From Myoxocephalus aenaeus (taxonomy: Eukaryota > Chordata > Actinopteri > Perciformes > Cottidae): DNA of 64,000 nucleotides. Each line of letters opens with the position of its first letter. Within the stretch, counting starts at the first letter, position 1. The translations under genes were made by a program, and so were the position numbers. The DNA lies in NCBI GenBank assembly GCA_038501785.1, contig JBAMJR010000194.1, forward strand, positions 62,001 through 126,000, written 5' to 3'. Of this stretch, positions 33,101 to 44,339 are shown piece by piece. The notes below the pieces were generated by a model that made no database searches, was not told the origin of the DNA, and saw only the letters and a program-made list of their open reading frames with translations.

Positions 33101-36100
33101 AGTACCACCAGCAGCATCAGTACCACCAGCAGCACAGCCTCTGTCCCAGCCGCAAGCCAGAGAGCCAAGAGTGCATGACAGTACGTGTTTTACTGAGCTG
33201 GATGACCTCCCTGAAGACATGTGAGTATTTCTAATGTCTTCTCATTACAAAACTTGTCATTTCTTCTTCTTCCTCCAGGCCTCTTGGTTCAGCGCTTGTG
33301 GCCTTTGTCTCTGGACGGCGTTCTCTGTCTGCGTTGCAAATGCAGGCCCAGGTCAAGAAGATGGTGGCCCCTAAGCCTGCATTTACAGGTAAATCCAGCC
33401 TAAATGATAGAGTTAATTCATCTTTATTGAACTTCCTGTGTGCACTGTTTATTTCCTGTTGCTTCTCTCTCATCATGTGATTACAGCCTCCCACTTCAGC
33501 CCCTTCGGACCAGCTCCGTCCTCCTCCAGGCCGTCTGAGGAACCTTCAGATGAAGAGCTGGTCAAGGCGGTAATTGACCTGGAGAAATGTGAGTAAAACA
33601 TCAAGTTGTATTCAGCTAACAATTTGGTAACATCATAAAATACTGGAATTTATTGTTGACCTTTTTTATTTGCTCTCAAACATTTTTATAGTCAGAGGAG
33701 GAGACGACGGGTAAGTTTGGGTTGAATGAGTAGAATGAGTACCTGAGTAGCTCATGTCTGCCTGGTGCTAATCTCAAATCACTCACCCACCTGCCAGCCT
33801 AAACATCACTAATGGTGCACGTGTAGAGTAACAGCTCCTTCACCACCCTTTCCCTCAACCCCCTGAGTAACCCCTCATCATGTCAGATCTGGTCTCATCG
33901 CTTTCTCTTCACCTTCTGTGCTCCTCTAGTTGTAATTGCAGCTTGGCTCAATGTGTGTCTGTCTCTCAATATTAACACAAAACACTCATCGTTTCATCTC
34001 ACTGAAACCGTTTATTTCTCTTTAAGCCTCAGATGTACAGGCCCCTCTCTCGCTCCTCGCTCCACCTCCTCCTCCCTCCACCTCCTCCACCTCAGCACCA
34101 CATCCTGGAGCTGGTGACTCTGCGGTGCCGCGTGAGCCCACAGACGAGGAGCTGCTGGAGGCCACGCAGGACCTGGTGCAGCCTCCAGCAGCCCTCGTCA
34201 TGGTCCAGCCTGCAGAATCACCAGCTCCCTCGCCGCAGCCTGCAGCCGCCACACAGACGCCGCCGGAGGAACAGGAGGAGCCCAGTCCAGCCTTGCTCTC
34301 GCCCCCACCACCTGCCGACAGTGCTGAGGTGAGTCTGTCTGTCAAACATATGTGTCTCTGCTGCCCTCATGAAGTGTCCTCAGGCATGAAGATGTCCCGT
34401 ATGTTTGTGTCGTCTCACCAGTCGCTGCCTGAGTCCTGGCAGGCAGCTCTCACTGCCGAGCAGCAGCAGTGGATCGGTCGGGTGCTGTTTACCAGGGACG
34501 GCAGGGGGAGGTCTCGACTCATCGTTGAGTTGAATCTCTGGTGGTCCCCCCCCAAACCTGGCCGATCTACACCCGGCCTCCCGCATCCCCCGACCCCTTC
34601 TTTGCATGTCGGCTGTTCCTCTGGATGCCACACCGGATCTGGCATCTGCAGCTGACATGCCCCCAGCCTTTGTGCACTGGGTCAATGACAAAGGCTGGGC
34701 TGTACAGGACCATCCGGAGGGTCCTGGACATCGACGGCTGGTACCTCATGGCCACTGAGTACCTGAAGTGCCGTCGGTGCAAGAAGAAGGTCGGAGGGTG
34801 GTCACAGGGCATCATCAGGCAGCTGGCCCTCACCTACAGCTGCCAGTTTCCAGCTGTACTCACGTACAAGTAAGACATGACATTAATATCTTTATTGTTT
34901 GTGTTGACCATCCTGCTTGATGTGTTTCTGTGGTGACAAAGCTTGACTATCGTGTCTGTGCTGTGGTTCTGCAGGCTGTCCTGTGACATGAGGGTGCTTG
35001 TGCAGCTGAGGTCTCGCACTCTGGGCAACAGTGAGAACCGGCTGTACAACACCCTGCGGGAGCAGCACTCGGAAGCCTGGATGCGGAGAGTGATCCAGTA
35101 CCTCGGCGTGTGCGAGCAGTTCCTGGCCTTGTGCTCGGCGAGGGGGCAGACACCACCACCACCACCGATGCCCCCTCTCCCATCCCCCGTCTGGCTGCTG
35201 ACCGTCTACAGCTACGATGTGCTGTCGTGGCTGGACAAGTACAAGGCCAGGATCACGTCCACCTTCGGATCCATCTTGAAGATGGATTCCACCAAGAAGG
35301 CGAGTGAAGTTTGTCACAATGTCATATTTACAGCTGCTTTCACACCACGTTTGTGTTCTAACATTATCTTTTCTCATCTCTTTCTCCAGGTGACGAAGAA
35401 GCTCGCCGGTGCCACCTCCGACACGGCCGCCTGGGCCACCAACATCGGTAACGAGCAGGTCCTCAACAGCGTCCTCACCTGCTCCGAGGGCCTGTCCCGG
35501 ATGGCGGCCGGAATAATGAGGCGGTACCGACTCGCCGGGGTACCCCCCCAGCTCATGTACGTGGACCGCGACTGCTGCAACCGAGACGGCGTGTCCAAGA
35601 CGGCTGCCTTGTTCCAGGTGCGCAACTTAGACTGCTGTAACTAAAACTGTATCAGTAATATAAAACAGTTACAGATCATTAATCCACATTCTTTTTCTTC
35701 TCTCTCAGGAGTGGGAGCAGCTCGTGGTGAGACTCGACATCTGGCACCTTATGCGACGCTTCGCTTCAGGCGTCACCACCGAGACCCACGAGCTGTACCC
35801 CACGTTCATGCGGCAGCTGTCTCATTGCATCTTCGAGGTCGACCCCAGAGATGCCCGCCGTCTCACTGAGGCTAAGCGGTCCGAGCTGGAGGGGAAGCAC
35901 GGGATGGTTGGCCTGACTGACGGCGAGGTGATCCAGAGGATCTCCACTGTCGGAGGAGGACATGTGGGGCCGAGGAGTCCACCCTCCACATCCAGGAGCT
36001 CCTCGACACCTTCGCCGGACCAGCAGGACGCAACACCCTAGACATCCCGTTTCTCGACGCTCTCCGCATCCAGGACATATGGAGTACGCAGAGGCCCCAC

Positions 36101-37893
36101 CTCAGCTGCATTCAGGACCCACCAGGAGTCCAGCTGTACACAGAGACCGGCAGGCTGACCAAGGGCGGAGTCAGCCTGCCGGTTTACCGCTGCACTAGGG
36201 GCTCCACGTCTTTGGAGTCCTTCCACCTCCACCTTAACCGGTTCATCCCAGGTACTCGTGTCTCTCACATATTTTGCCTTAACATTTTAATTAAAACTCC
36301 CAAACCTGCTTCCTCAGGGACGCGAGCAAGTGCTAAACACTTCCAGGCGTTCCTGGTCGATGGACTGGTGAGGTGGAACGAGGACCGCGCAGCAGCAGCA
36401 GCAGCTGAGGGACAGGTGGGGTCTCTGCACTCCTACAGTGGCCACCTCAAGCACGTCCTTAACCAGAAGAGCCAAAGGGTGCTTGGTCTTCAGATGGTTA
36501 AGGACTTCACCAAGCCTGCTGAGTACACGGGTACGTGATGTGAAAACACTTTATTTCAACATCACGACTGAGGAAGAAGAGCAGCTGTTAAATACTTTGT
36601 GTGTTTACAGGAGAGCTCATTGGAGTCGAGTACCTGTACCAGCAGACGGGAAAAGTGCTTGAGGACGTCAGCTTGGACCCTGACACTCCGGACGAGGCTG
36701 CTGCCATTGAGTCGCTGGAGGAGGAGGAGGATGAGGGTATCGGTGAAGATGTCGAGGACCCGACCATCTTCCAGCCCGATACCCCATCCACCAGCGCGGC
36801 AGCAGCCCGGTCAGGTGATCCAGCTGACGCACCGTCCGAGCCATCGAGTCCGGCCGCCCCCGACGCCTCTCCTGAGCCCCCTGAGGTTCCCCAGCAGCCC
36901 TCCTCAGACTCTGAGGTGAGATCAGCGACCACAATAATGTATAATAATGATAACTGTGAAGATAGAATATTTTACAGTGCTCTGTGCTGACTGCCTCTGT
37001 TTCTCCTCAGGAGAACATCCAGGGTCCTGACGGCCAGCCTGGGTACCAGCATGTCCTCTAGCTGGTCCAGGCCCTGGTGGAGGGAAGGAACCTTCAGGGG
37101 CTTCCCAACAGCAGGGTAGACCGACTCGTCCTGCTCTGGAATCGCTTGACAAGCAGCGAGTGGTCTACCCTCCCAGATACCAGAAGAGGCAACATAAGGG
37201 GCGGTTCAAGGCAGCGAAGGGGAAGAACACCTCCTGTCCTGGCAAGGAGAGTCTCCAACGGTGAGACTCTCTACTAATATGAATGTGTCCTCTTGAATAT
37301 CTGCCCTACATTAACCCACCCTTTTCTCTCAGCTGCCTTCTCGGACTCAACTCGGGCCCAGCAACTTGGCCCAGCGCCAGTCGCCTGGTGGAGGCCATTT
37401 GCTGCCAGCTCTGCCAGCTCTATCCTGCGGCCACGCGGGTCTGTGGGGTCAGGAGGACTTGGTGGTCCCTCGTCCTCGCGGACTACATGGCCATCCAGGA
37501 GGCAGTGCTGGCCAGCCCGAGGCTGATGGCTCAGACGGAGATTCAGCTCTTTGAGCTGAATCAGACGACCCTGACCCAGTGGTGAGTTCAAAATGAAGCT
37601 GTTCTGATGTTTTATAATCTGTACTGTGACTTATTGTTTGATGAAGAGTCTAAGAGCATTCTGTTTGTCTCCCAGGTTCTCTCGGCGCCAGATGGCTGAA
37701 GGGAGGGATGTGCTGCTGCAGGGAACTGGCGTCGTCCCTGCAGCAGCCGTTTCCGTCCTGCCCCTCCCTCCAGCCAAAGGGCTGTCCTGTGTTCAGGTGG
37801 GACAAGGACAGCCCTTCCACTTCGAGGTCCCTGAGGAGCAGCCAGGACCCTCATCGGGGACCTCCCACCCCCCCTCTTCCCCCCCTCCTTCAG
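21730..37893 (+). repeat. Three-copy tandem array, period 5,388 bp
   Basis: The string CGTTATCAGGGCCAGACCTT recurs at 21731, 27119 and 32507, and every other landmark is offset by 5,388 or 10,776. Units are 21730-27117, 27118-32505 and 32506-37893. Open frames on both strands translate identically in all copies, except for one base: C at 24054 against T at 29442 and 34830 (Pro to Leu in the main frame). There are no indels between copies. The left breakpoint cuts the first coding exon after CAGTTTGG. The right breakpoint cuts the last exon after CCTCCTTCAG. There is essentially no microhomology (one G). Confidence 0.97.
27118..32505 (+). pseudogene. DUF6729-type gene, copy 2 (both ends truncated)
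   Basis: Same exons as copy 1 shifted by +5,388. It has no promoter, no start codon and no true 3' end. Its first exon is fused to the last exon of copy 1: the fused exon would run from 26900 to about 27244. The incoming frame (..PPSS-PPPS) enters the copied N-terminal exon out of frame by one base and stops at 27180-27182. The original donor and acceptors are intact, so splicing across the unit is possible, but no in-frame product follows. The copy has the same frameshifts and TAG codon as copy 1. Confidence 0.8.
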
Positions 37894-38222
37894 ATGGGGA
37901 GCAGCCCGGCCCGTCCTCCTCTGGACTTCCCCCTCCCCCTCCTCCCAGCCAGCCTCCTCTTCCTGGACCACGCGTGCCCAGGTCCACGGCCTACAGGAAG
38001 AGGAAGGCAGCCGAGGTTGCTGCTGCAGGACAGGAGCCTTGGCCCGGCAGCAGAAAACGCCGGCAGCCGACGCAGTACCTCTGCAGCGCGTGTGACCAGC
38101 CCAAAAGGCTCGACACTGGCCACACGCGCCTCTATGGCGTGTCCTACTGCGCGGCTGTCGGTGGACAAACTGTGGAGGAGTGGAGGGAGGAGATGAAGGA
38201 AAGACACAAGGGTGGGCCATGA
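32506..38222 (+). pseudogene. DUF6729-type gene, copy 3 (true 3' end present)
   Basis: Same exons shifted by +10,776. Its last exon, 37676-38222, is complete. It starts WFSRRQMAEGRDVLLQ, passes through a Pro-rich linker and the basic stretch AYRKRKAAEVAA, then QYLCSACDQPKRLDTGHTRL and YGVSYCAAVGGQTVEEW, and stops at TGA 38220-38222. The spacing CxxC...GH...C looks like a zinc-binding module at the C-terminus. With the 5' part of copy 1, the ancestral single gene would have 15 coding exons and about 1,460 codons. Both the 5' fusion and the internal lesions make this copy non-coding as a whole. Confidence 0.8.
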
Positions 38223-39117
38223 GGGACATTTTATTGTTTGTTTATATAATGTGGCAAGATTCAGCAATAAAATAGGAGACTCAGAGACATTAGTACGTTA
38301 ACAAAAAGTGTCCTTTAATAAATAGGTTTGGGGTGAAGGGGGATGGGGTTAAACTCATCAAAAGATTCCTCCCGGTCGGGGTCTTCGGTCTCACGAGCAG
38401 CATCCTTTGCTCTGTGTGGGCAGATCAGAGGAGAGAGGTTTAGTACACGGTTTACCTTGTGTCCGTTGCAGCTCCTCTCCAGAGGTTCAGGGGAGCCTTC
38501 CTAGCCTCCTGTCCAGTCTGTCTTTCCTTCCTCCTCTTCTGCTTCCCAGCTCTGAGATTATATGTTCCCTCTAATTACCTGATGGGCTGCAGGTGTGTCC
38601 AATGCAATGTGCCGATTGGCTGCAGCACCTGCACTGGAAAGTACATTCCCTCGATCACCTCCCCCAACCTGAGCTTGGGGATCTGCCCCCTACGCTCTGC
38701 CTGCTCCTCCTTTCCTCCTGGTTTGCCACAATATGTATGTATAAGTTATTTTATTCCTTTGTATTTCTTTTTTATTTTGGCATCATTTATGTTTTTATAT
38801 AATGAATAAAAGTCTGTCAGTCAGCTGTCTGGTGACTTCATGCAAGTCCAGCATCAGGACACCAGGACAGATGTGCAACATCTTCTTTGCCCTTGGCTGG
38901 GTTCGAACCACTAACCTTGCAGTCGGCCACAAACCCCTATGTGCATGCGCTTGTCCCCCGCAAAGCCCCCCCTCCTTTTGCAGGAATCCCCCGCAGAGCC
39001 CCCCTGCTTTCACAGAGAAGATTGAACCATATCCTTCGCGCAGCTTTGATCTGCTTCATCTCTGTTCTCCTGGAACTCACTTTGTTCTTTACTGACGACT
39101 CTCTGCTTTCTGTTCAG
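38223..39117. other. 3' flank shared with the 49.7-kb relic; SRCR gene upstream region
   Basis: The part 38740-38880 (ATAATGAATAAAAGTCT, then GTGACTTCATGCAAGTCCAG, ATCAGGACACCAGGACAGAT) matches 49600-49725, which ends the deleted copy of this gene. Past about 38880 the sequences no longer match, so the shared element probably ends there. A spliced minus-strand exon may lie at 38327-38416 (listed separately). No SRCR exon is visible before 39118. Confidence 0.6.
38327..38416 (-). other. Possible antisense terminal coding exon
   Basis: The minus strand after a CTGCCCACACAG acceptor reads AKDAARETEDPDREESFDEF, then NPIPLHPKPIY and TAA. Upstream on the same strand, LNLWRGAATDTR ends in an ACACAAG/GTAAACC donor (about 38457), and the phases join. 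This would be the end of a second gene convergent with the tandem gene. No domain is recognised. Confidence 0.3.
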
Positions 39118-41558
39118 AACCTGTCAAGTTGGTGGGAGGAGCCAGTCGCTGTGAAGGAACACTGGAGGTGAAACCTCACGGAGACTGGAGACCAGTAGAT
39201 GACTTTTACTGGAGACCAGTAGATGGCTCTGGCTGGACCCTGAAGGAAGCAGCTGTTGCCTGTAGAGATCTGGACTGTGGCTCTGCTGTTTCTGTGAGAC
39301 GGAGAGTAGAGTCCTCACAGAAATCTAAGTGGAGGATCTACCCTCTCTGTCTTCACTCTGGATCTGCTCTGAGAGATTGTTTAACATCACGTTCCTCTTC
39401 CTCCATCCTGGATCTCACCTGCTCAGGTAAGCCCATCAGTGACATCATCTATGATAGGGGTGTCCAAAGTCACGGCCCGCGGACAGATTTCATACGGCCC
39501 GCAGCTTAGGTCTTATAATGTATATTTATGGCCCGCAAAACAAATGTACGCTATTGCGGTAATTCCAACGGATTCTGAATGGTTAATAAAAAAACAGCGG
39601 CGAGCTTGCCTATGGGAAGTGAGCAGAGCAGGAGAGCAGAGCAGGAGAGCAGCAGCAGAGCAGCAGGGGAGAGAGTTTGACTGGCCTTTCAGTGGCCTTT
39701 GAGAGGCCTTTCAGCGGCGTTTTCTTTGTAAATAATATGTTGGGGTTGTAAATAATAGTATTAGTATACTTTCTGAGAGTTCTGCCACTGGCTGGCACAC
39801 CTAAACCCCCCACTAAAGGCCACTTTCCTGTCCCCACAAACACAAAGAAGGACACAGGGGAAAGAACAGACAGAAAGTCATTCTGGGAGGAAACAGTGTA
39901 CTAGCTGCCTGTAAAAGCTGCCTGGATGTGTGAGGAGACTGGGTTCTGTCTTCAGCTGGACAGGAACTGCTTCAGGGAGATAAACAAATCTCTATAACAC
40001 CTGAACATGGACACATATAACAGTCTGTAACGTGGACACATATAACAGCTTCTAACATGGACACTTAACAGCCTGTAACATGGACACATATAACAGCCTG
40101 TAACGTGGACACATATAACAGCCTGTAACATGAACACTGTCTGTCTGTCTCCAGCCTGTCAGTCTCCAGCCTGTCTGTCTCCAGCCTGTCTGTCTTCAGC
40201 CCTGTGGCATCAGGTTCTTCTTCAGGCTCCATCTTGATCAATGGACGGTAAATGAACTTCCATCATCTCTGTGTTTACAGACCTGCTGCTTCAGCCAAAC
40301 ATCTCTGTGTCCTCCTCCATGGACAGGGTCTCCGAGGCCCAGCAGCAGGGGGCTCAAGTGCTCAGGGGCTCCACCTTCACCATCTGCTGCTCCATCCAGC
40401 CACAGTACCCAGGAGGCTCTTTCCAGCTCACCAGCTCCTCCAACACGGCTCACAACTCCACCCAGCCAGCTGTCAATCACTCTGCCTACTTCCTGTTTCC
40501 TGCTGCAGAGCCCGCCCACCAAGGAAGCTACAGCTGTGTTTATCACGTCTCTGTTTCCTCTCATGACTTCTCCTCTGAGAGCCATCTGCTCTCCCTCACT
40601 GTCCCAGGTAAGCTACCTGTCTCCATGCTGATTGGTCCAAAGGGACTGGACACGATCAGCTGACCACAGAGTCCATGTTGTTGTTTGTGGATGACCATGT
40701 GACTCCTGTCATTGTGTGAACACGTCATGTAGTAACCAGACCTAAACAACGTCTAACAGCTAACTATGTGCTGTAGCATTTAAGGGCTTTTAAGGGGTTT
40801 CTGCACAGATTAAGAACTCTTTAAGAGGTCCAATATAATAATATATCAATGTAAATATCAACCAGGTCGTCATTTAATTTGTACCTTTAATGTAAATCAA
40901 TGGAGGTTCTGCTTTGGAGGTAAATTAAGAAAAGGAATATGATTTTTAAACGTTTTTGTTGACAATTTAAGACATTTAACATTTACGCAAGAGCATGAAA
41001 AACATCCGTGAACTTCCACCTTAAAATAACAATTAAGGCTCTTGAAAGGCATGAAATAGAGAATTACTGTATTTAATGGAAGTTTTGAGGGGATGAATAG
41101 ATTAATAATAGATTGTCATTTTTAAACGAGTGTTTTGAGTTTTCTTCTATAACGTCTCTGGTTCACACAGTGAACATGAAGTAGACATGGAGAGTAACAT
41201 GTGATGTAGGCTTCAGGTTCAGTGGGAGCTATTGGACTCATGATTTCATGTGATGTTATGATGTCCTGTGCTCCATCAGATCCAACCCCTCTCATCATCA
41301 AAGCTGTCGTCCTGCCGCTGACTCTGCTGCTGGTGAACACTGCCCTCTACTGCTTCTGGAAGGTATGACACCCTGTTGTTGAGACCAGCGGCTGGAATGA
41401 AGCTCTCGTGTGTGTTTGTGAACTGAAGACAGGACTGTGCTGTCATGTCTCTCCAGGCCACCAGGGGGCAGAAACCGGACAGACGGGAGGACATCGAGCT
41501 GGATTATTATAACCTGGGTGTTCCTGCTGCAGAAGAAGGAGCTCAGGGAGCAGAGTAG
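39118..41558 (+). CDS. SRCR-Ig membrane receptor, 5' exons not found
   Basis: Four exons join with matching phases. 39118-39426 is an SRCR domain: KLVGGASRCEGTLEV, SGWTLKEAAVACRDLDCGSA, and six cysteines. 40281-40607 is an Ig-like domain: FTICCSIQPQY, two Cys about 50-60 residues apart, and GSYSCVYHV. 41280-41362 is a transmembrane segment: IIKAVVLPLTLLLVNTALYC. 41457-41558 is a cytoplasmic tail ending in TAG 41556-41558. The first three introns are phase 1, 1 and 0, normal for such modules. The tail holds ELDYYNL, which fits an ITIM-like L-x-Y-x-x-L motif, so an inhibitory signalling role is possible. Fish have multi-copy receptors of this layout related to CD5/CD163-type SRCR proteins. Signal peptide and upstream exons were not found, so it may be partial. 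Confidence 0.8.
39455..39560. mobile_element. hAT-like terminal fragment
   Basis: ATAGGGGTGTCCAAAGTCAC then GGCCCGCGGACAGATTTCAT and ACGGCCCGCAG resemble the outer end of non-autonomous hAT elements whose repeats begin CAGGGGTGTC. It lies in the intron between the SRCR and Ig-like exons. Confidence 0.6.
39990..40205. repeat. Minisatellite in SRCR/Ig intron
   Basis: About five copies of a roughly 26-bp unit (AACATGGACACATATAACAG then CCTGT), followed by copies of CTGTCTGTCTCCAGC. It lies just before the Ig-like exon. Confidence 0.9.
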
Positions 41559-43526
41559 CTCCTCCAAGCAGCTCCTCTACATCCAGATGATTCATACCAC
41601 GACCAACAGCAGCTCACTTTCATACGCATTGAAACCAGAAGGAATATGATATCACACCATTACAGGCGGTCCTTCTTCCTCTCAACAAGGGGTCTCCTCA
41701 TAGGTTCTGACTTTCTGTGGCTCTCAGCTCCAAGCCCATTGGTTCCTGCTGGAGACGAGAACCTTTAACAACACCTCAGACATAAAGCTTCATTTAGAAC
41801 TAGACTTGAGATCAGGTTTACCAGAGTCCAAGCAGCCGGGTCTCAGGAACCACAGACTATCAGGAACATTGTTAATGTGAGATATTAAAAAAATATATCT
41901 AAAATATATGTATACTAGAATATATATTCATAATAATACACACAGCTGACATCAGCCCCAAACATCTCATTTATTTGTCATTTGTTCTGACTTGAGGGAA
42001 CTTCAAGACATTTGACTATTTAGCTCATTGTTGTACTTCAGGATTTACTTATCTTTTATAATCAAGAGTTTTACTTGTTTCACAAGAGTTCTTCTTATTT
42101 TTGTACTTAAATTGAATTGATTTGACAACATTTTGTAATTATTTTTTTATATATAAAGATTTTACCTATTTCATAAGAATGTTGTTATTAAGGATTTTTC
42201 TTATTTCATAAGAACATTGCCATTTTTGATTTTACTTAATTAATGATTTTTCATATTCCGTAATAAATAATAATAATTTTACTTAAATCATAAGCATTTT
42301 GCGTAATTTGTAATTAAGGAAATTACTTATTTTATTCAAATGTTTGTTTCATTATTATTATTATGATTATTTTTATAATTAAGAACTTTGCTTATTTCAT
42401 AAGAATGTTGTAATTAAGGATTTTGCTTTTTTAAATATAATTAAGGATTTTGCTTATTTCATGAGATTGTTGTTATTCAGGATTTTGCTATTTTTTATAA
42501 TGAAGAACTTTGCTTATTTCATAAGATTGTTGTTATTAAGGATTTTGGTTGTTTTTTATAATTAAGAACTTTGCTTATTTCATAAGAATGTTGTTATTAA
42601 GGATTTTGCTTGTTTTTTATAATTAACGATTTTGCTTATTTCATAAGTCAAAGTCAGTTTTATTTGTCACTTCTTCCATTTGTGCAAACATACGAAGATT
42701 TGAAATTGTGTTTCTCTTCTGTCTGACATAAAGTGAATAGTGCAAAAACAGTTAAAAAATAGAACAACATACAGAACAACATATAAACAACATATATACA
42801 ACATAAATAAACAACATAAAATAGGAAACTATATAAGTGTGTATTATAGCAGCGGTCAGACAGAGTTTAAGAATGTTGTTATTAAGGATTTTGCTTGTTT
42901 TATATTATGAAGGATTTTGCTTATTTCATAAGAATGCTAACATTAAGGATGTTGCTTAAATCATATGCATTTTGCTTCATTCTGTAATTAAGGAAATTAC
43001 TTATTTTATTAGAATTTTGGTCATTATTGTACTTCATGAATTTACTTAAATTTGTAATTAAGGAATTACAAAAAATATATAATAAAGAATTTAGCTTAAA
43101 TCATGACCATTTCGCTTAATTTTTTAATTTATTAACCTTTTCATTAGAATTTTGCTTATTTAGTACTTCATGAATTTACAACATTAAGTAATTAGGGATT
43201 TTGGTTATTAATAAGAATGTTGTAATAATGGGTTTCTTTTTTTCATATTTTTTGTTAGTTTTGTAAATAAGGAATTTACTCATTTCAAAAGACCTTTGCT
43301 TATTTTTGTATTTCAGCATTTTGATTAATTTTTATACAAAATATCCTCCTAGCTATTAAAACAATCTGAATAAAATATAAAATAGGAACACATTGGTAAA
43401 ACTAAACACACATAATTGTATTGCACGGATACATTTCCCGGTTAGTTTGGCGGGATAGTCTGAGAACATATAAGAAAGCCCTCCGTAATGGATTACTCAT
43501 CACTAATAGAGAAAAACAAGAACAAC
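41559..43526. repeat. 3' UTR then long AT-rich degenerate tandem repeat
   Basis: The first ~300 bases are the likely 3' untranslated region of the receptor. From about 42060 to 43230 the unit TTAAGGATTTTGCTTATTTC then ATAAGAATGTTG repeats with a period near 60 bases and much divergence. It is interrupted at about 42650-42870 by a sequence starting AAAGTCAGTTTTATTTGTCA that resembles a LINE 3' end on the minus strand. No gene is seen. Confidence 0.7.
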
Positions 43527-44237
43527 CCTAGCCCATAAGGACCCACAGTGTAACAGGTGTCACACGTCCTCTAAGTGTTCTGGAAAGTTCCATATACAGC
43601 TTCATCCTTGATTTTAACTCATGAAGTCCCTAAGTGACACCTACTGAACATCTTGGTGGGTCATGTGACAGAGTCATGTGATTTTGTGTTCCCATAACAA
43701 CCATTCCAAAATGGCTGATCCAGGTTGTGACAGATCTGAAGAAAATGCTACATTCAAAAAGCTTTTTTTTTTTTTGTTAAAGGTAATATTTACCCATTTT
43801 AAGAATTATAATGCTTAATTAACATGTCCTTTAATGTATTGAACCTGCTGGGAGCACATTTCTTGAAGAAACTGATATAAAACAAATCAGATAAAAATCG
43901 TTGTGACACATACGACATATATGCACAATGCGAAAAATAATTATGATCTGCTCAGTTAATTTGGCTGATTCAATAATATTTAGCTAACATTTTATATTGT
44001 CCAAAGCATATTAAAACAAATAAAAAAAAAAAAAAATCATGTTGTAATAATTATGTCGTTATTAATACCATGTTTTTACCATTAAAGCCCAATGTGACAC
44101 ATATGTAACATTTCAAATATTTAACACTATTTTGAAAACAATGTCAGAAATGTGTTCTACGTGGTCTATTTAGTCTGTAATATGTTCCCCATAATTTTCC
44201 TTGAAGGAGAAATGGGTCTGGGTTCTTATGGGCTAGG
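43527..44237. mobile_element. MITE with 19-bp terminal inverted repeats
   Basis: CCTAGCCCATAAGGACCCA at 43527-43545 is inverted at 44219-44237 with one mismatch. The 711-bp interior is AT-rich and non-coding. CCY...CCCATAAGGACCCA ends are typical of piggyBac-like MITEs in fish, but no TTAA flank is present, so the family is an inference. Confidence 0.8.
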
Positions 44238-44339
44238 TTTCTCTTTAGCATTGTGTCCAGGCTGACAGAGTCAAAGCTCTGTAGATCCGTGTATTGGACT
44301 ACCACTCATCCCCCTGACCTACAGCCGCCCAAGCATTGA

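Noticed and set aside
37612..38229. 205-codon minus-strand open frame over the last exon
   Set aside because: Antisense to a Pro-rich, GC-rich exon; such frames are long by composition. No promoter or domain.
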